The position numbers and the translations under genes were made by a program. The notes under the pieces were generated by a model. That model ran no database searches, had not been told where the DNA came from, and saw only the letters and a list, made by a program, of their open reading frames with translations. A DNA stretch of 64,000 nt, taken from positions 124,001-188,000 of the forward strand of contig JAUCGF010000071.1 in NCBI GenBank assembly GCA_030378005.1. Reading direction: 5' to 3'. Below are positions 1-8,205 of this stretch, piece by piece (within the stretch, counting starts at the first letter, position 1; each line of letters opens with the position of its first letter). Source of the DNA: Desulfococcaceae bacterium HSG9. GTDB lineage: Bacteria; Desulfobacterota; Desulfobacteria; Desulfobacterales; JAUCGF01.

Positions 1-1
1 C

Positions 2-1111
2 TATTTGCGTGTTTATCAAGGGTCTTTATCTAAGGGCGATCAAATATTTAATGTTCGCACCGGCAAAAAACTAAAGATTGGACGCGTTGTGCGGATGCAC
101 GCTGACCAAATGCAAGACATTCAAACCATTCAATCCGGCTATATCGGCGCCCTGTTCGGCGTTGATTGTGCTTCAGGTGATACATTCACATCACCGGGAC
201 TGCATCTGACAATGACATCTATGTTTGTCCCCGATCCGGTCATGTCATTGGCGCTTTTCCCTCAAAATAACAAGGCGCGAATTAACATGAGTAAAGCGTT
301 AAATCGGTTTAATAAAGAAGACCCGACTTTTCATACGTATGCCGACGATGAAACCGGTGAAACGATCATTCAGGGAATGGGTGAATTGCACTTGGAGGTT
401 TATGTTGAACGGATGCGGCGGGAATACGATGCTGATGTGAGTACGGGGCCTCCGTTGGTTGCCTACCGCGAAACCATTACGCGCCAAGCGGAATTTAATT
501 ACACCCATAAAAAACAAACCGGTGGTGCTGGCCAGTATGGTCGTATTGCCGGATATATCGAACCGGTCAGTGATGAAACGTTTGTCTTTGAAAATAAAAT
601 CGTAGGCGGTAAAATTCCTACCCAGTATATCCCATCGTGTGAAAAGGGCTTTAAATCCTGTTTGGCAAAAGGCCCGTTGACCGAATTTCCGGTAACCGGC
701 ATCAAAGTGTTGATTAATGACGGCGCATCCCATTCGGTTGACTCATCTGAAATGGCCTTCCAAGCCGCCGCACGCGGCGCTTTTCGAGAGGTCTATCATC
801 GCGCCGGACCTGTTATTCACGAACCTGTCATGAAAGTGGTGGTTGAAACACCCACCGAATTTCAAGGTGCTGTTATGGGATTGCTTAATAAACGCAGGGG
901 AATGATTATCGGTTCCCAGGATGAGGGCGTGCTGTCTGTTATCGAATCTCAGGCGCCATTGGCGGAGATGTTCGGCTTTTCAACCGCTTTAAGATCATTA
1001 TCACGCGGGCAGGCCCAATATACAATGGAATTCGCACTTTATAAACAAGCGCCTAAAAGTGTTATTGATGAAATAATGGCTAAAAAAGCCCAGGAAAAAC
1101 AGGTTAAATAG
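2..1111 (+). CDS. fusA: Elongation factor G, C-terminal part (cut by window start)
   Basis: This is the distal two thirds of a translational GTPase that drives ribosomal translocation; the G domain lies upstream of the window, so the gene is partial. Visible are the end of domain II, domain III (GMGELHLEV), domain IV with the motif THKKQTGGAGQYG, and domain V (EPVMKVVVETP to LLNKRRGMI). The THKKQ...GGAGQYG form resembles the mitochondrial EF-G1/spdEFG1 type known from deltaproteobacteria, spirochaetes and planctomycetes. The frame is open from base 2, and the TTG at base 5 is an internal codon rather than a start. The stop is TAG. A KaiC-like ATPase follows after 56 bases. EF-G identity is very secure; which EF-G paralogue it is remains an inference. 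Confidence 0.95.
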   Translation, partial: YLRVYQGSLSKGDQIFNVRTGKKLKIGRVVRMHADQMQDIQTIQSGYIGALFGVDCASGDTFTSPGLHLTMTSMFVPDPVMSLALFPQNNKARINMSKALNRFNKEDPTFHTYADDETGETIIQGMGELHLEVYVERMRREYDADVSTGPPLVAYRETITRQAEFNYTHKKQTGGAGQYGRIAGYIEPVSDETFVFENKIVGGKIPTQYIPSCEKGFKSCLAKGPLTEFPVTGIKVLINDGASHSVDSSEMAFQAAARGAFREVYHRAGPVIHEPVMKVVVETPTEFQGAVMGLLNKRRGMIIGSQDEGVLSVIESQAPLAEMFGFSTALRSLSRGQAQYTMEFALYKQAPKSVIDEIMAKKAQEKQVK

Positions 1112-1167
1112 AGCGAACAATCCCTAAGCCGCTCCATAGAAAGAAAGTATGAAAGGAAAATAGAACA

Positions 1168-1866
1168 ATGCGTAAGAATGACCTGATTCTTCGGAATCCG
1201 TTAAGAATAATGAGGGCCGAAAATGAAGACATCCTCCCGGAAGGCGGGTTCGGATGTGTACTGGCGCGCGCCGGTGTCGGAAAAACATCATTGATGGTTC
1301 AATTCGCGCTGAACACCCTGCTAAGAGGCAAAAATGTTCTTCATATCAGCTTGGATGATCCGGTGAATAAAGTGTGTTTGTGGTATGAGGAAATCTTCCG
1401 CAATATCACAGCGCAGGATGAGGTGACAGCTATTGACGAATTATGGGAAGATATCCTGACGCACCGCTTCATTATGACATTTAAAGTCGAAGGTTTCAGC
1501 GTTCCCAAACTCGAAGAACGATTGACCGACCTGACCGAACAAGGCGTTTTTTTTCCGCAAATGCTGATTATTGACGGATTACCTTTTGATAACAATGTAC
1601 GCTCTTCTTTGACCGGTCTGAAAACATTGGCTGAAAATCATGGCCTGCATATTTGGTTCACCGCTGTGGTCCATCGTGATGATATGTCCACCTCTGAAGG
1701 CGTGCCGGCATCTTTTGAATCTATCAGTAAATTTTTTGATGTGCTTATCCGCCTTCAAACGCATGGCAATGAAGTTCATGTCCAGGCACTAAAAGGAGTG
1801 AATACAAATGAAAAACCATCTTTACTGTTAGACCCGTCAACCATGCTCATCAAACGCAGCGATTGA
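1168..1866 (+). CDS. KaiC/RecA-like P-loop ATPase, function unknown
   Basis: A 232-residue cytosolic protein with a Walker A motif ARAGVGKTS at residues 33-41 and a Walker B-like strand LIID at 133-136. A further Asp-rich strand (HISLDDP) sits at about 59-65, giving a RecA/KaiC-type single ATPase domain. No DNA-binding or second ATPase domain is visible, so it is shorter than true KaiC or RadA. The ATG at 1168 follows GAAAGGAAA. It lies just downstream of EF-G in the same direction, so co-transcription is possible, and the tRNA-Ala promoter follows. The substrate cannot be told from sequence; I see an ATP-binding fold only. Confidence 0.75.
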   Translation: MRKNDLILRNPLRIMRAENEDILPEGGFGCVLARAGVGKTSLMVQFALNTLLRGKNVLHISLDDPVNKVCLWYEEIFRNITAQDEVTAIDELWEDILTHRFIMTFKVEGFSVPKLEERLTDLTEQGVFFPQMLIIDGLPFDNNVRSSLTGLKTLAENHGLHIWFTAVVHRDDMSTSEGVPASFESISKFFDVLIRLQTHGNEVHVQALKGVNTNEKPSLLLDPSTMLIKRSD

Positions 1867-1907
1867 GTTTACCGCTAAAAATATTGTGCATCAGCGCTGT
1901 TTTTAGA

Positions 1908-1936
1908 TTGACCAATTGAATTTAATCTGCTAAGTT
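1908..1936 (+). promoter_or_regulatory. Sigma-70-like promoter for tRNA-Ala
   Basis: TTGACC at 1908-1913, a 17-base spacer and TAAGTT at 1931-1936 put a start point about 12 bases before the tRNA. The 18 bases CTGTTTTTAGATTGACCA at 1897-1914, covering the -35 box and its T-rich upstream part, recur exactly at 42989-43006 upstream of pyrE. Confidence 0.55.
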
Positions 1937-1954
1937 TTTCTAAATTAGCAATTC

Positions 1955-2030
1955 GGGGGTGTAGCTCAGTTGGGAGAGCGCAGCGTTCGCAATGCTGAGG
2001 CCAGGGGTTCGAATCCCCTCATCTCCACCA
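1955..2030 (+). tRNA. tRNA-Ala, anticodon CGC
   Basis: A 76-base cloverleaf with encoded CCA. The acceptor stem is GGGGGTG with CATCTCC (two G-T pairs), followed by T8-A9, a D arm starting GCTC, and an anticodon stem CAGCG/TGCTG around the loop TTCGCAA. This gives anticodon CGC, reading GCG alanine codons. The T arm contains GGTTCGAATCC. It is a single-gene unit with its own promoter and terminator. I see no integrase or direct repeat of the tRNA 3' end within the window, so it is not evidently an integration site. Confidence 0.95.
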
Positions 2031-2042
2031 AAAATAAAGCAA

Positions 2043-2075
2043 AGACTCGTTTTTATCAGAAACGGGTCTTTTTTA
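2043..2075 (+). terminator. Intrinsic terminator after tRNA-Ala
   Basis: Stem AGACTCGTTT (2043-2052) pairs with AAACGGGTCT (2060-2069), allowing one G-T pair, with a 7-base loop and a following run of T. It starts 13 bases after the tRNA CCA end. Confidence 0.85.
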
Positions 2076-2307
2076 TTTCAATGGGATTGGGTCAATGAAT
2101 TATAAATTCGTTGCCAATCGTGAAATGATTAGGTGCTTTGCGGATAAGAAAATACCAAAGTTGTGAAGGATTTTTTTTCGTCTTCAAGGCGCGGCAGAGG
2201 TTGCATATTTTATGTATTCGGCCTCTGATGCAACACAGAAGACGGTAAAAAAGACAAGCAGGATTGGTATTTTCTTTTTCGTAAATCACCGTAAAGGAGC
2301 GTATTAA

Positions 2308-3615
2308 ATGTCTGATAAATATGATGCCATTATCATTGGTGCCGGAATCATCGGATGCTGCACCGCTTTTGAGCTTGCCAAAAAAGGATATCGAACTTTA
2401 AACGTTGACAAATTGCCGGCCGCGGGATACGGATCGACTTCAAATTCATGCGCTGTTATTCGACTGCATTATTCCACACCGAACGGAGTTGCCATTGCCC
2501 GTGAAAATTATTTTTACTGGCTTGATTGGGAAAAGTATCTCGGCGTCAACGATCCGTCCGGAATGGCTCATTATATCAACTATGGCTGCCTGGTGATCAA
2601 GACGGGTAGAAACAAATTTTTAAAAAATGTGATGGCAAGTATGGATGATCTCGGCGTTGATTATGAAGAATTGGATTCATCTGCGATAAAGCGGAAATAT
2701 CCATTCCTTGACATTCACAAATATCATCCACCCAAACGCCCCGATGATCCTGAGTTCGGCCAGCCCACCGGTGATGCGCTTGACGGCGCTATTTTTATTC
2801 CGGAATCGGGCTTTATCAGCGATCCGCAGCTATCGTGCCACAACGTTCAGGTAGCCGCTGAAAAGCATGGCGCACAATTTCTTTTTAACGCTCAAGTAAC
2901 TGGAATTAATAAAAAAGAAGGGCATGCGTGCGGTGTTACGCTCAAAGATGGGCGCACAATTGATGCACCCAATATAATTAATGTTGCCGGGCCGCATTCC
3001 TTTATTATAAATCGACTGGCGGGAGTTGAGCAAGGTATGAACATCAAAACCAGAGCTTTGCGTCAGGAGGTCGCCCATGTGCCTGTGCCGCAGAATTTGG
3101 ATTACAAAACCGCTGGAACAATGATCTCAGATGGTGACATTGGATGCTACTCCCGTCCGGAAGTGGGCAACCATATTCTTATCGGATCTGAAGAACCGGA
3201 TTGCGACACTTTGGATTGGGTGGATGATCCAGATAATTATGACAAAACCCTGTCTGACCGCTGGAGCGCCCAGGTGATGCGAGAGGCGCAACGCATCCGC
3301 AATCTGCCGATCCCGAACCAAAAACAGGGCATTGTTGATTTGTACGATGTGACGGATGATTGGATTCCCATATATGACAAATCGGATCTGCCCGGATTTT
3401 ATATGGCGGTGGGAACATCGGGCAATCAATATAAAAATGCGCCTGTGGTCGGCAAGATGATGGCTCACCTGATTGAGCAGACCGAAGCCGGCTGCGATCA
3501 TGACAAAAACCCGGTTCAATTTCCAATGATCCATACGGGAAGGAGTTTTAACATGGCTTTTTTTTCCCGTTTGCGTCAGATAAATCCGGATTCCAGTTTT
3601 TCGGTGGTCGGTTAA
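2308..3615 (+). CDS. FAD-dependent oxidoreductase, DAO/sarcosine-oxidase-like
   Basis: A 435-residue flavoprotein of the D-amino-acid oxidase (DAO) fold, a family that oxidises amines and N-methylated amino acids. The dinucleotide-binding motif GAGIIG is at residues 11-16, followed by an acidic end of the second strand and a Gly-rich C-terminal segment (GTSGNQYKNAPVVG) typical of the second FAD contact. The ATG at 2308 is preceded by AAAGGAGCG. It lies 65 bases upstream of a creatinase/ectoine-hydrolase-like gene on the same strand, suggesting a two-gene catabolic unit. The substrate is not determinable; sarcosine or dimethylglycine-like compounds are a family-based guess. Confidence 0.8.
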   Translation: MSDKYDAIIIGAGIIGCCTAFELAKKGYRTLNVDKLPAAGYGSTSNSCAVIRLHYSTPNGVAIARENYFYWLDWEKYLGVNDPSGMAHYINYGCLVIKTGRNKFLKNVMASMDDLGVDYEELDSSAIKRKYPFLDIHKYHPPKRPDDPEFGQPTGDALDGAIFIPESGFISDPQLSCHNVQVAAEKHGAQFLFNAQVTGINKKEGHACGVTLKDGRTIDAPNIINVAGPHSFIINRLAGVEQGMNIKTRALRQEVAHVPVPQNLDYKTAGTMISDGDIGCYSRPEVGNHILIGSEEPDCDTLDWVDDPDNYDKTLSDRWSAQVMREAQRIRNLPIPNQKQGIVDLYDVTDDWIPIYDKSDLPGFYMAVGTSGNQYKNAPVVGKMMAHLIEQTEAGCDHDKNPVQFPMIHTGRSFNMAFFSRLRQINPDSSFSVVG

Positions 3616-3680
3616 CCTGACCAAAAGTGTAAACCGGAAAGGCACTCAGTTCAAACAATATTTCCTTATGAGGTGAATTT

Positions 3681-4832
3681 GTGGCATTGCATTTTACAAT
3701 TGAAGAATTGGCCGACCGTCGCAAACGTGCAATCGAAGCGTTGGAAGCCAAAGAACTTGACGGACTTTTGATCTTTCGCCAAGAAAGCATGTATTATCTG
3801 ACAGGATATGATTCTTTCGGATATGTTTTCTTTCAATGTCTCTATCTCGGTGTCGATGGGACCATGACATTGCTGACCCGTGCGCCAGATTTACGTCAGG
3901 CACGGCATACCTCGATGATTGAGGATATCCGTATCTGGACAGATGCGCCTGATGCTGCCCCGGCTTTGGAATTGAAGGATATATTGCAAGAGCATGGCTG
4001 CGCCCAAAAACGGCTGGGGGTTGAATATGAGGCGTATGGTTTAACTGCAAAAAACGGCCAACGCTTGGAAGCTGCGCTGTCCGGTTTTTGTGCGCTTGAA
4101 GATGCTTCCAACTTGGTGAACCGGTTGCGGGTAGTAAAAAGTCCGGCCGAACTGGTTTATGTTCGCAAGGCGGCAGCACTCGCTGACCGTGCGCTTGATG
4201 AAGCGCATCGTTTGGCCGGGCCTGGCGCAGATGAGGGTGAAATCTTAGCAGCCATGCAGGGAGTGATTTTTGCCGGAGGCGGTGATTATCCGGGGAATGA
4301 ATTTATTATCGGTTCGGGTAATGATGCGTTATTGTGTCGGTATAAAGCCGGTCGTCGCAAACTTGACCGCCAGGATCAACTGACGCTCGAATGGGCGGGT
4401 GTTTATCGCCACTACCACGCAGCCATGATGCGCACCATTCCGATTGGCCGGGCGACATCACGGCATTTGGAACTTTACAGCGTCGCTACGGAAGCGATGC
4501 AGGCGTGTCTGGAAGCACTCAAACCCGGTCGCCCGGTTGGTGAAGTATTTGACGCATACACCGATGTTTGTGACAGTGCCGGTATGAAAGCTCATCGTTT
4601 GAATGCGACCGGATATAGCTTGGGAGCTTTGTTTGCTCCGAATTGGATGGATTGGCCGATGTTATATCATGGGAACCCGTTGCCGGCTCAACCGAATATG
4701 GTTTTTTTCATTCATATAATTTTGATGGATAGCGAGTCAGGATACGCTATATGTCCGGGGCAAACCGTTGTTGTTACGGAAAACGGATGCGAAGTATTGT
4801 CCCAACGATCTTTAGAACTGATTATAAAATAG
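3681..4832 (+). CDS. M24-fold hydrolase, creatinase/ectoine-hydrolase-like
   Basis: A 383-residue 'pita-bread' protein with an N-terminal creatinase-type domain (about 1-140) and a C-terminal M24-type domain. Where prolidases carry five metal ligands, this protein has non-ligands: TLEWAGVYRHYHAAMMRT instead of the two Asp positions, TGYSLG in the His position, and no Glu in the last two motifs (FFIHIILM, CPGQTVVV). This pattern is reminiscent of metal-free creatinase and ectoine hydrolase (DoeA/EutD) relatives that cleave non-peptide C-N bonds. The start is GTG at 3681 with AGGTG seven bases upstream. The partner is the preceding FAD oxidase. The exact substrate is unknown. Confidence 0.75.
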   Translation: MALHFTIEELADRRKRAIEALEAKELDGLLIFRQESMYYLTGYDSFGYVFFQCLYLGVDGTMTLLTRAPDLRQARHTSMIEDIRIWTDAPDAAPALELKDILQEHGCAQKRLGVEYEAYGLTAKNGQRLEAALSGFCALEDASNLVNRLRVVKSPAELVYVRKAAALADRALDEAHRLAGPGADEGEILAAMQGVIFAGGGDYPGNEFIIGSGNDALLCRYKAGRRKLDRQDQLTLEWAGVYRHYHAAMMRTIPIGRATSRHLELYSVATEAMQACLEALKPGRPVGEVFDAYTDVCDSAGMKAHRLNATGYSLGALFAPNWMDWPMLYHGNPLPAQPNMVFFIHIILMDSESGYAICPGQTVVVTENGCEVLSQRSLELIIK

Positions 4833-5004
4833 TCTTATCGGTATCTTGAACGCCAATACCGTTCGGTATGAATATCGCATATTCCGCTAATAAAAAACAC
4901 TTTCCGCTGACTGTCCGAAATTTCAATATGAAACCGGTATTTTGAATTTTATCATTTAAGGGGTGCTGTATTGAAATGCAGTAATCGTGCCGTACGCTGA
5001 CCGC

Positions 5005-5724
5005 CTATTGCGCCTGCCAGCGTATAACCTGATTCTGATAGTCAATGGTGTATTTTACATTTCGTAGAAAATTCATACCCAGCAGGCCGCTGTAATCAAT
5101 TTTTGGTCCTTGATGTTCAATAACGGTAACACCGATGTTTTCAACCTTGTAAGGACCGACAGCAAAACGGCTTAATCGGCCTCTATATGAATCAATAACA
5201 TTACCGCCAGCCACTCTGATCTTGCCTTTTTGAATAGGAGTCAGATTTAATTGATCCGCAATTTTTTTGTGCAATACGATAACTGTGGCGCCTGTATCCA
5301 AAAGCAAGAGCGTATTGAGCTTATTATATCCCGTCCACATCGTTACCGGTACTAATATTTGATTGCCATTGATTATCACTTTGGTTTCCACACGTTTTAA
5401 CATCTCTTGTCGGGCAAGTTGACGTTGCCGAGCTGCCTCTTGAGCGGCTTTAGCCGCTTCTTCAGCTTTGAGTTTTTCAGCACGTCGGCGTTCTTCCGCC
5501 AATTTCAGAGCCTTATCTTTCGGATGGAGATCATCATATTTTTCTTTATACTTATCCAGATCGTACCTGTATTGCACCGGAATTTTATTAATATCATCAA
5601 CAAAGTGAACCGCACCGTTTTCATCGACATATTTATAAAATTCAGCGCGTGATATAGCTGGATTTATAAGGAAAAAAAGTAAAACAAACAAACCGCAACC
5701 TATTTTTTTCATACAAGATGTCAT
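5005..5724 (-). CDS. Exported retropepsin-like aspartic protease with DUF4124-like N-terminus
   Basis: A 239-residue protein. A signal peptide spans about residues 1-27 (hydrophobic LFVLLFFLI, then SRA). Next comes a DUF4124-like segment (FYKYVDENGAVHFVDD), an Ala/Glu/Arg-rich coiled coil at about 65-112, and a retropepsin-type domain with the catalytic motif DTGAT at 143-147 and a second conserved GLLGMNFL. It probably acts in the periplasm, as a single-lobe protease that would work as a dimer. I choose the ATG at 5724 because AGGAGGGG lies nine bases upstream. A longer reading frame to 5775 runs into a palindromic element. It is convergent with the M24 gene. Confidence 0.8.
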   Translation of the reverse strand: MTSCMKKIGCGLFVLLFFLINPAISRAEFYKYVDENGAVHFVDDINKIPVQYRYDLDKYKEKYDDLHPKDKALKLAEERRRAEKLKAEEAAKAAQEAARQRQLARQEMLKRVETKVIINGNQILVPVTMWTGYNKLNTLLLLDTGATVIVLHKKIADQLNLTPIQKGKIRVAGGNVIDSYRGRLSRFAVGPYKVENIGVTVIEHQGPKIDYSGLLGMNFLRNVKYTIDYQNQVIRWQAQ

Positions 5725-5762
5725 GGTGCGATGCCCCTCCTGCACTTTCAGTTTTTCCGAAA

Positions 5763-5866
5763 TATAGACAGTCACATATCAAATCACACTGCGTTATCGG
5801 TCGTCGGCGTATACAATACAGCCTCCTCCCTCCAGCCTTGTGAAATTTAATATGTGACTGTCTATA
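5763..5866. repeat. MITE-like palindromic element, family 1 copy A
   Basis: A 104-base element bounded by a perfect 17-base inverted repeat, TATAGACAGTCACATAT (5763-5779) and its complement (5850-5866). The core shares the block CGCCGACGACCGATAACGCA (read on the minus strand) and most flanking bases with copy B at 10745-10847. The outer TA could be a duplicated TA target, as in IS630/Tc1-derived MITEs. Confidence 0.8.
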
Positions 5867-5869
5867 GAT

Positions 5870-5892
5870 GAGTGCAAGCTTTAGCTTGCAGG
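5870..5892. repeat. GAGTGC-type short hairpin repeat
   Basis: TGCAAGCT and AGCTTGCA are adjacent inverted copies (5873-5890) inside the context GAGTGCAAGC...GCTTGCAGG. It is one of at least six dispersed relatives in this window. Confidence 0.6.
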
Positions 5893-6166
5893 AAAGAAAA
5901 GAAAAGAAAAAACAAAATTGTAATACTATCTTTATCATACTCTGATTTTAATTATTTAACAATCTGATTTACAATATTTTTATCTTGGCCTTGAAAACAA
6001 TCAATAGAGTCATAAAAGTCATAAAAGTTGGTATGTTATGAACGAGCAATCATCTTGCCGGCTTGCCGGTCGCAATTCTAAACAACAATTGCAAAATAAT
6101 TTCTTATGTGTTAATGGCACATTTAAGGAAATTATCAAAGCGATATGAAAGATAGGAGAAGACAGA

Positions 6167-8119
6167 ATGACGGAAATTTATTTCAGTTCCTGGGGTGACC
6201 AAATTGTTGACAACCGTGGAAAAAACATCAGAGTTTTTGCATCCGTAAACAATGTTGCGTTGCCAGAATATTTTAAACAAGATGAGGGGATTAAGGGGAT
6301 TATCGGATGGTATGGCATTATTTTACGCGATCCGGATATCGATATCATTGATCTTTGTCGTGCTTACATGGAAGCGGTGCATGACAATTCTTGCGGCAAG
6401 TGCATCCCTTGTCGCATCGGAACCCGGATTATAGCTGATATTTTAGTTCGCATTTGTAATGGCGAGGGACGACCGGATGATCTGAATCGCTTACAAGAAC
6501 TGTCTGGATTTATCAGCAGTTCATCCAAATGCCAGATTGGGCAATCCGGACCGGTTCCGATTCGCCACGCCTTGCAATATTTTCATAATGACTTTAAAAA
6601 GGCCGTTACCCAGCCATCAGATATAGCCGCCGGCACTTATCGTTCCAAATTAACCGCACCTTGTATGGACGCCTGCCCGATTCATCTGGATATCCCAACT
6701 TATGTGGGGCATATCCGGGAGGGACGCTTTTTAGATTCATTGGATGTGATTCGGGATCGTCTGCCAATTCCGGGTATCGTAGGCCGCGTTTGTTTTCGAC
6801 CTTGTGAACAACACTGCCGCAGAGCCAACCTGGATGAACCCATTTCAATTAAATACCTGAAGCGCTTTGTAGCCGATTGCGAACTCAGCGTTGGCAAAAC
6901 GCCTGCTTATGAAATCACGCCATCTGATAAGACTGGAACGGTCGCTATTGTCGGTGCCGGCCCGGCTGGTGTCACCTGCGCTTTTCATCTCGCTAAAAAG
7001 GGACATCAGGTAACAATTTTTGAACATCTCGACGCACCCGGAGGCATGTCTTATGTCGGCATTCCGGACTATCGCCTGCCAGCGTCAAATCTAAGAGGCG
7101 AAGTCGAACAGATTCAGAAAATGGGCGTTGTGATTAAATACAATACCACAATTGGCAAAGATGTCACTCTGGCTGAACTTGAAGAAAAAAATGATGCCGT
7201 TTTTATCGGTATCGGTGCTCATAAAGGCACCTCTATGTGGGTTGAAGGAGAGGATGAAGGCTACAAAGGGTTTATCTCCGGTGTTGAATTTTTGCTTGAC
7301 ACCAATCAAGGACGCATCCCCTATCCCGAAGGTAAAAAAGTCGTGGTCGTGGGGGGCGGCAACGTAGCCATCGACTGCGTGCGTTGCGCTTTTCGCGTAG
7401 AAAAAACCGATGTAACCTTACTTTACCGTCGTACTAAAAAGGAGATGCCGGCCGATCCTGTTGAAATTTTAGATGCCGAAGAGGAGCATGTAAAATTTGA
7501 ATATCTGGTAGCGCCTAAACGTATCATTGCCGAAAATCACAAGGTGGTTGGTCTTGAGTGTCTTCGTATGAAACTGGGTGAACCGGATGCAAGCGGTCGG
7601 CGACGCCCTATTCCTATCGAAGGCTCGGAATATATCATTGATTGCGATATTATCATTCCGGCCATCGGACAGACAATGGATCTCTCCCTTTTAGAAGGTG
7701 TGGAAGGTATTGAAACCACCCGCTGGAATACGCTCGTTGTGGATGAAGTGACCAAACAAAGCAAGCGTCCCAAGATTTTTTCCGCCGGTGATTGTGAAAC
7801 CGGACCCGGAGCGCTTATCACCGCATGCGCAGGCGGTCGTAAAGCGGCTATCAGCATTGATCGCATGATCAACGGCCTTCCGTTAGAGTTGAGCGAAGAG
7901 GATTATTTTGATCAATTGTTTGATTCAGTGAAAGTATATGATCCGGATGAAAAGGTTGAAGTCACTACATGCAAAGCACGTCATCAACTTGAAATGCTGC
8001 CGCCGGATACACGTAAATTCACGTTTGATGAAGTTGAGCAGGGATTTGCCACATCTGCGGCTATAGCCGAAGCGGAACGCTGTTTGCGATGTTATTGTGT
8101 GGCTACTGTTGCGGTGTAA
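6167..8119 (+). CDS. NuoF-type Fe-S domain fused to GltD/NfnB-like NAD(P)H flavoprotein
   Basis: A 650-residue multidomain oxidoreductase. Residues about 60-140 match the Fe-S end of NuoF: SCGKCIPCRIGT with C76, C79 and C82, and C122 as the fourth ligand. Next is the N-terminal Cys-rich domain found in GltD and dihydropyrimidine dehydrogenase (C166, C170, C209, C213, C217 region). This is followed by an FAD motif GAGPAG (263-268) and an NAD(P) motif GGGNVA (396-401). It should pass electrons between NAD(P)H, flavin and Fe-S clusters, as in SfrB/NfnB-type proteins. No partner subunit (NuoE-, NfnA- or hydrogenase-like) is adjacent, so the electron partner is unknown. The ATG follows GGAGAAGACAGA. 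Confidence 0.85.
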   Translation: MTEIYFSSWGDQIVDNRGKNIRVFASVNNVALPEYFKQDEGIKGIIGWYGIILRDPDIDIIDLCRAYMEAVHDNSCGKCIPCRIGTRIIADILVRICNGEGRPDDLNRLQELSGFISSSSKCQIGQSGPVPIRHALQYFHNDFKKAVTQPSDIAAGTYRSKLTAPCMDACPIHLDIPTYVGHIREGRFLDSLDVIRDRLPIPGIVGRVCFRPCEQHCRRANLDEPISIKYLKRFVADCELSVGKTPAYEITPSDKTGTVAIVGAGPAGVTCAFHLAKKGHQVTIFEHLDAPGGMSYVGIPDYRLPASNLRGEVEQIQKMGVVIKYNTTIGKDVTLAELEEKNDAVFIGIGAHKGTSMWVEGEDEGYKGFISGVEFLLDTNQGRIPYPEGKKVVVVGGGNVAIDCVRCAFRVEKTDVTLLYRRTKKEMPADPVEILDAEEEHVKFEYLVAPKRIIAENHKVVGLECLRMKLGEPDASGRRRPIPIEGSEYIIDCDIIIPAIGQTMDLSLLEGVEGIETTRWNTLVVDEVTKQSKRPKIFSAGDCETGPGALITACAGGRKAAISIDRMINGLPLELSEEDYFDQLFDSVKVYDPDEKVEVTTCKARHQLEMLPPDTRKFTFDEVEQGFATSAAIAEAERCLRCYCVATVAV

Positions 8120-8146
8120 ATACAGGTGTAAGGATGAATGGAAGAT

Positions 8147-8194
8147 GAGTGCAAGCTACAATCGCAAGCTGTACGCAAGATGTAGCTTGCACTC
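8147..8194. repeat. GAGTGCAAGC hairpin repeat between convergent genes
   Basis: Perfect 14-base arms GAGTGCAAGCTACA (8147-8160) and the complement (8181-8194) enclose a 20-base loop that itself contains CGCAAGCTG. It sits at the convergent ends of the flavoprotein gene and trmJ, where it could stop transcription both ways, although no T-run follows it. Confidence 0.7.
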
Positions 8195-8205
8195 CGAAAT
8201 ATTGG

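Larger units (their letters stand above)
5725..6166. other. Gene-free stretch between divergent genes
   Basis: Between the protease gene (minus) and the flavoprotein gene (plus) lie the palindromic element at 5763-5866 and the small hairpin at 5870-5892. The remaining 270 bases are AT-rich, with no ORF I would defend. Promoters for both neighbours should be here, but I found no well-matched -35/-10 pair. Confidence 0.5.

Noticed and set aside
1955-2030. tRNA-Ala as an integration site of a mobile element
   Set aside because: No integrase gene or second copy of the tRNA 3' end found downstream in the window.
2092-2289. Minus-strand 65-residue ORF between the tRNA terminator and the FAD oxidase gene
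   Set aside because: No ribosome site, no recognisable features and low-complexity composition; likely chance.
5725-5775. Longer aspartic protease start at 5775
   Set aside because: The extension lies partly in the family-1 palindrome, while AGGAGGGG fits the ATG at 5724 with a signal peptide directly after it.
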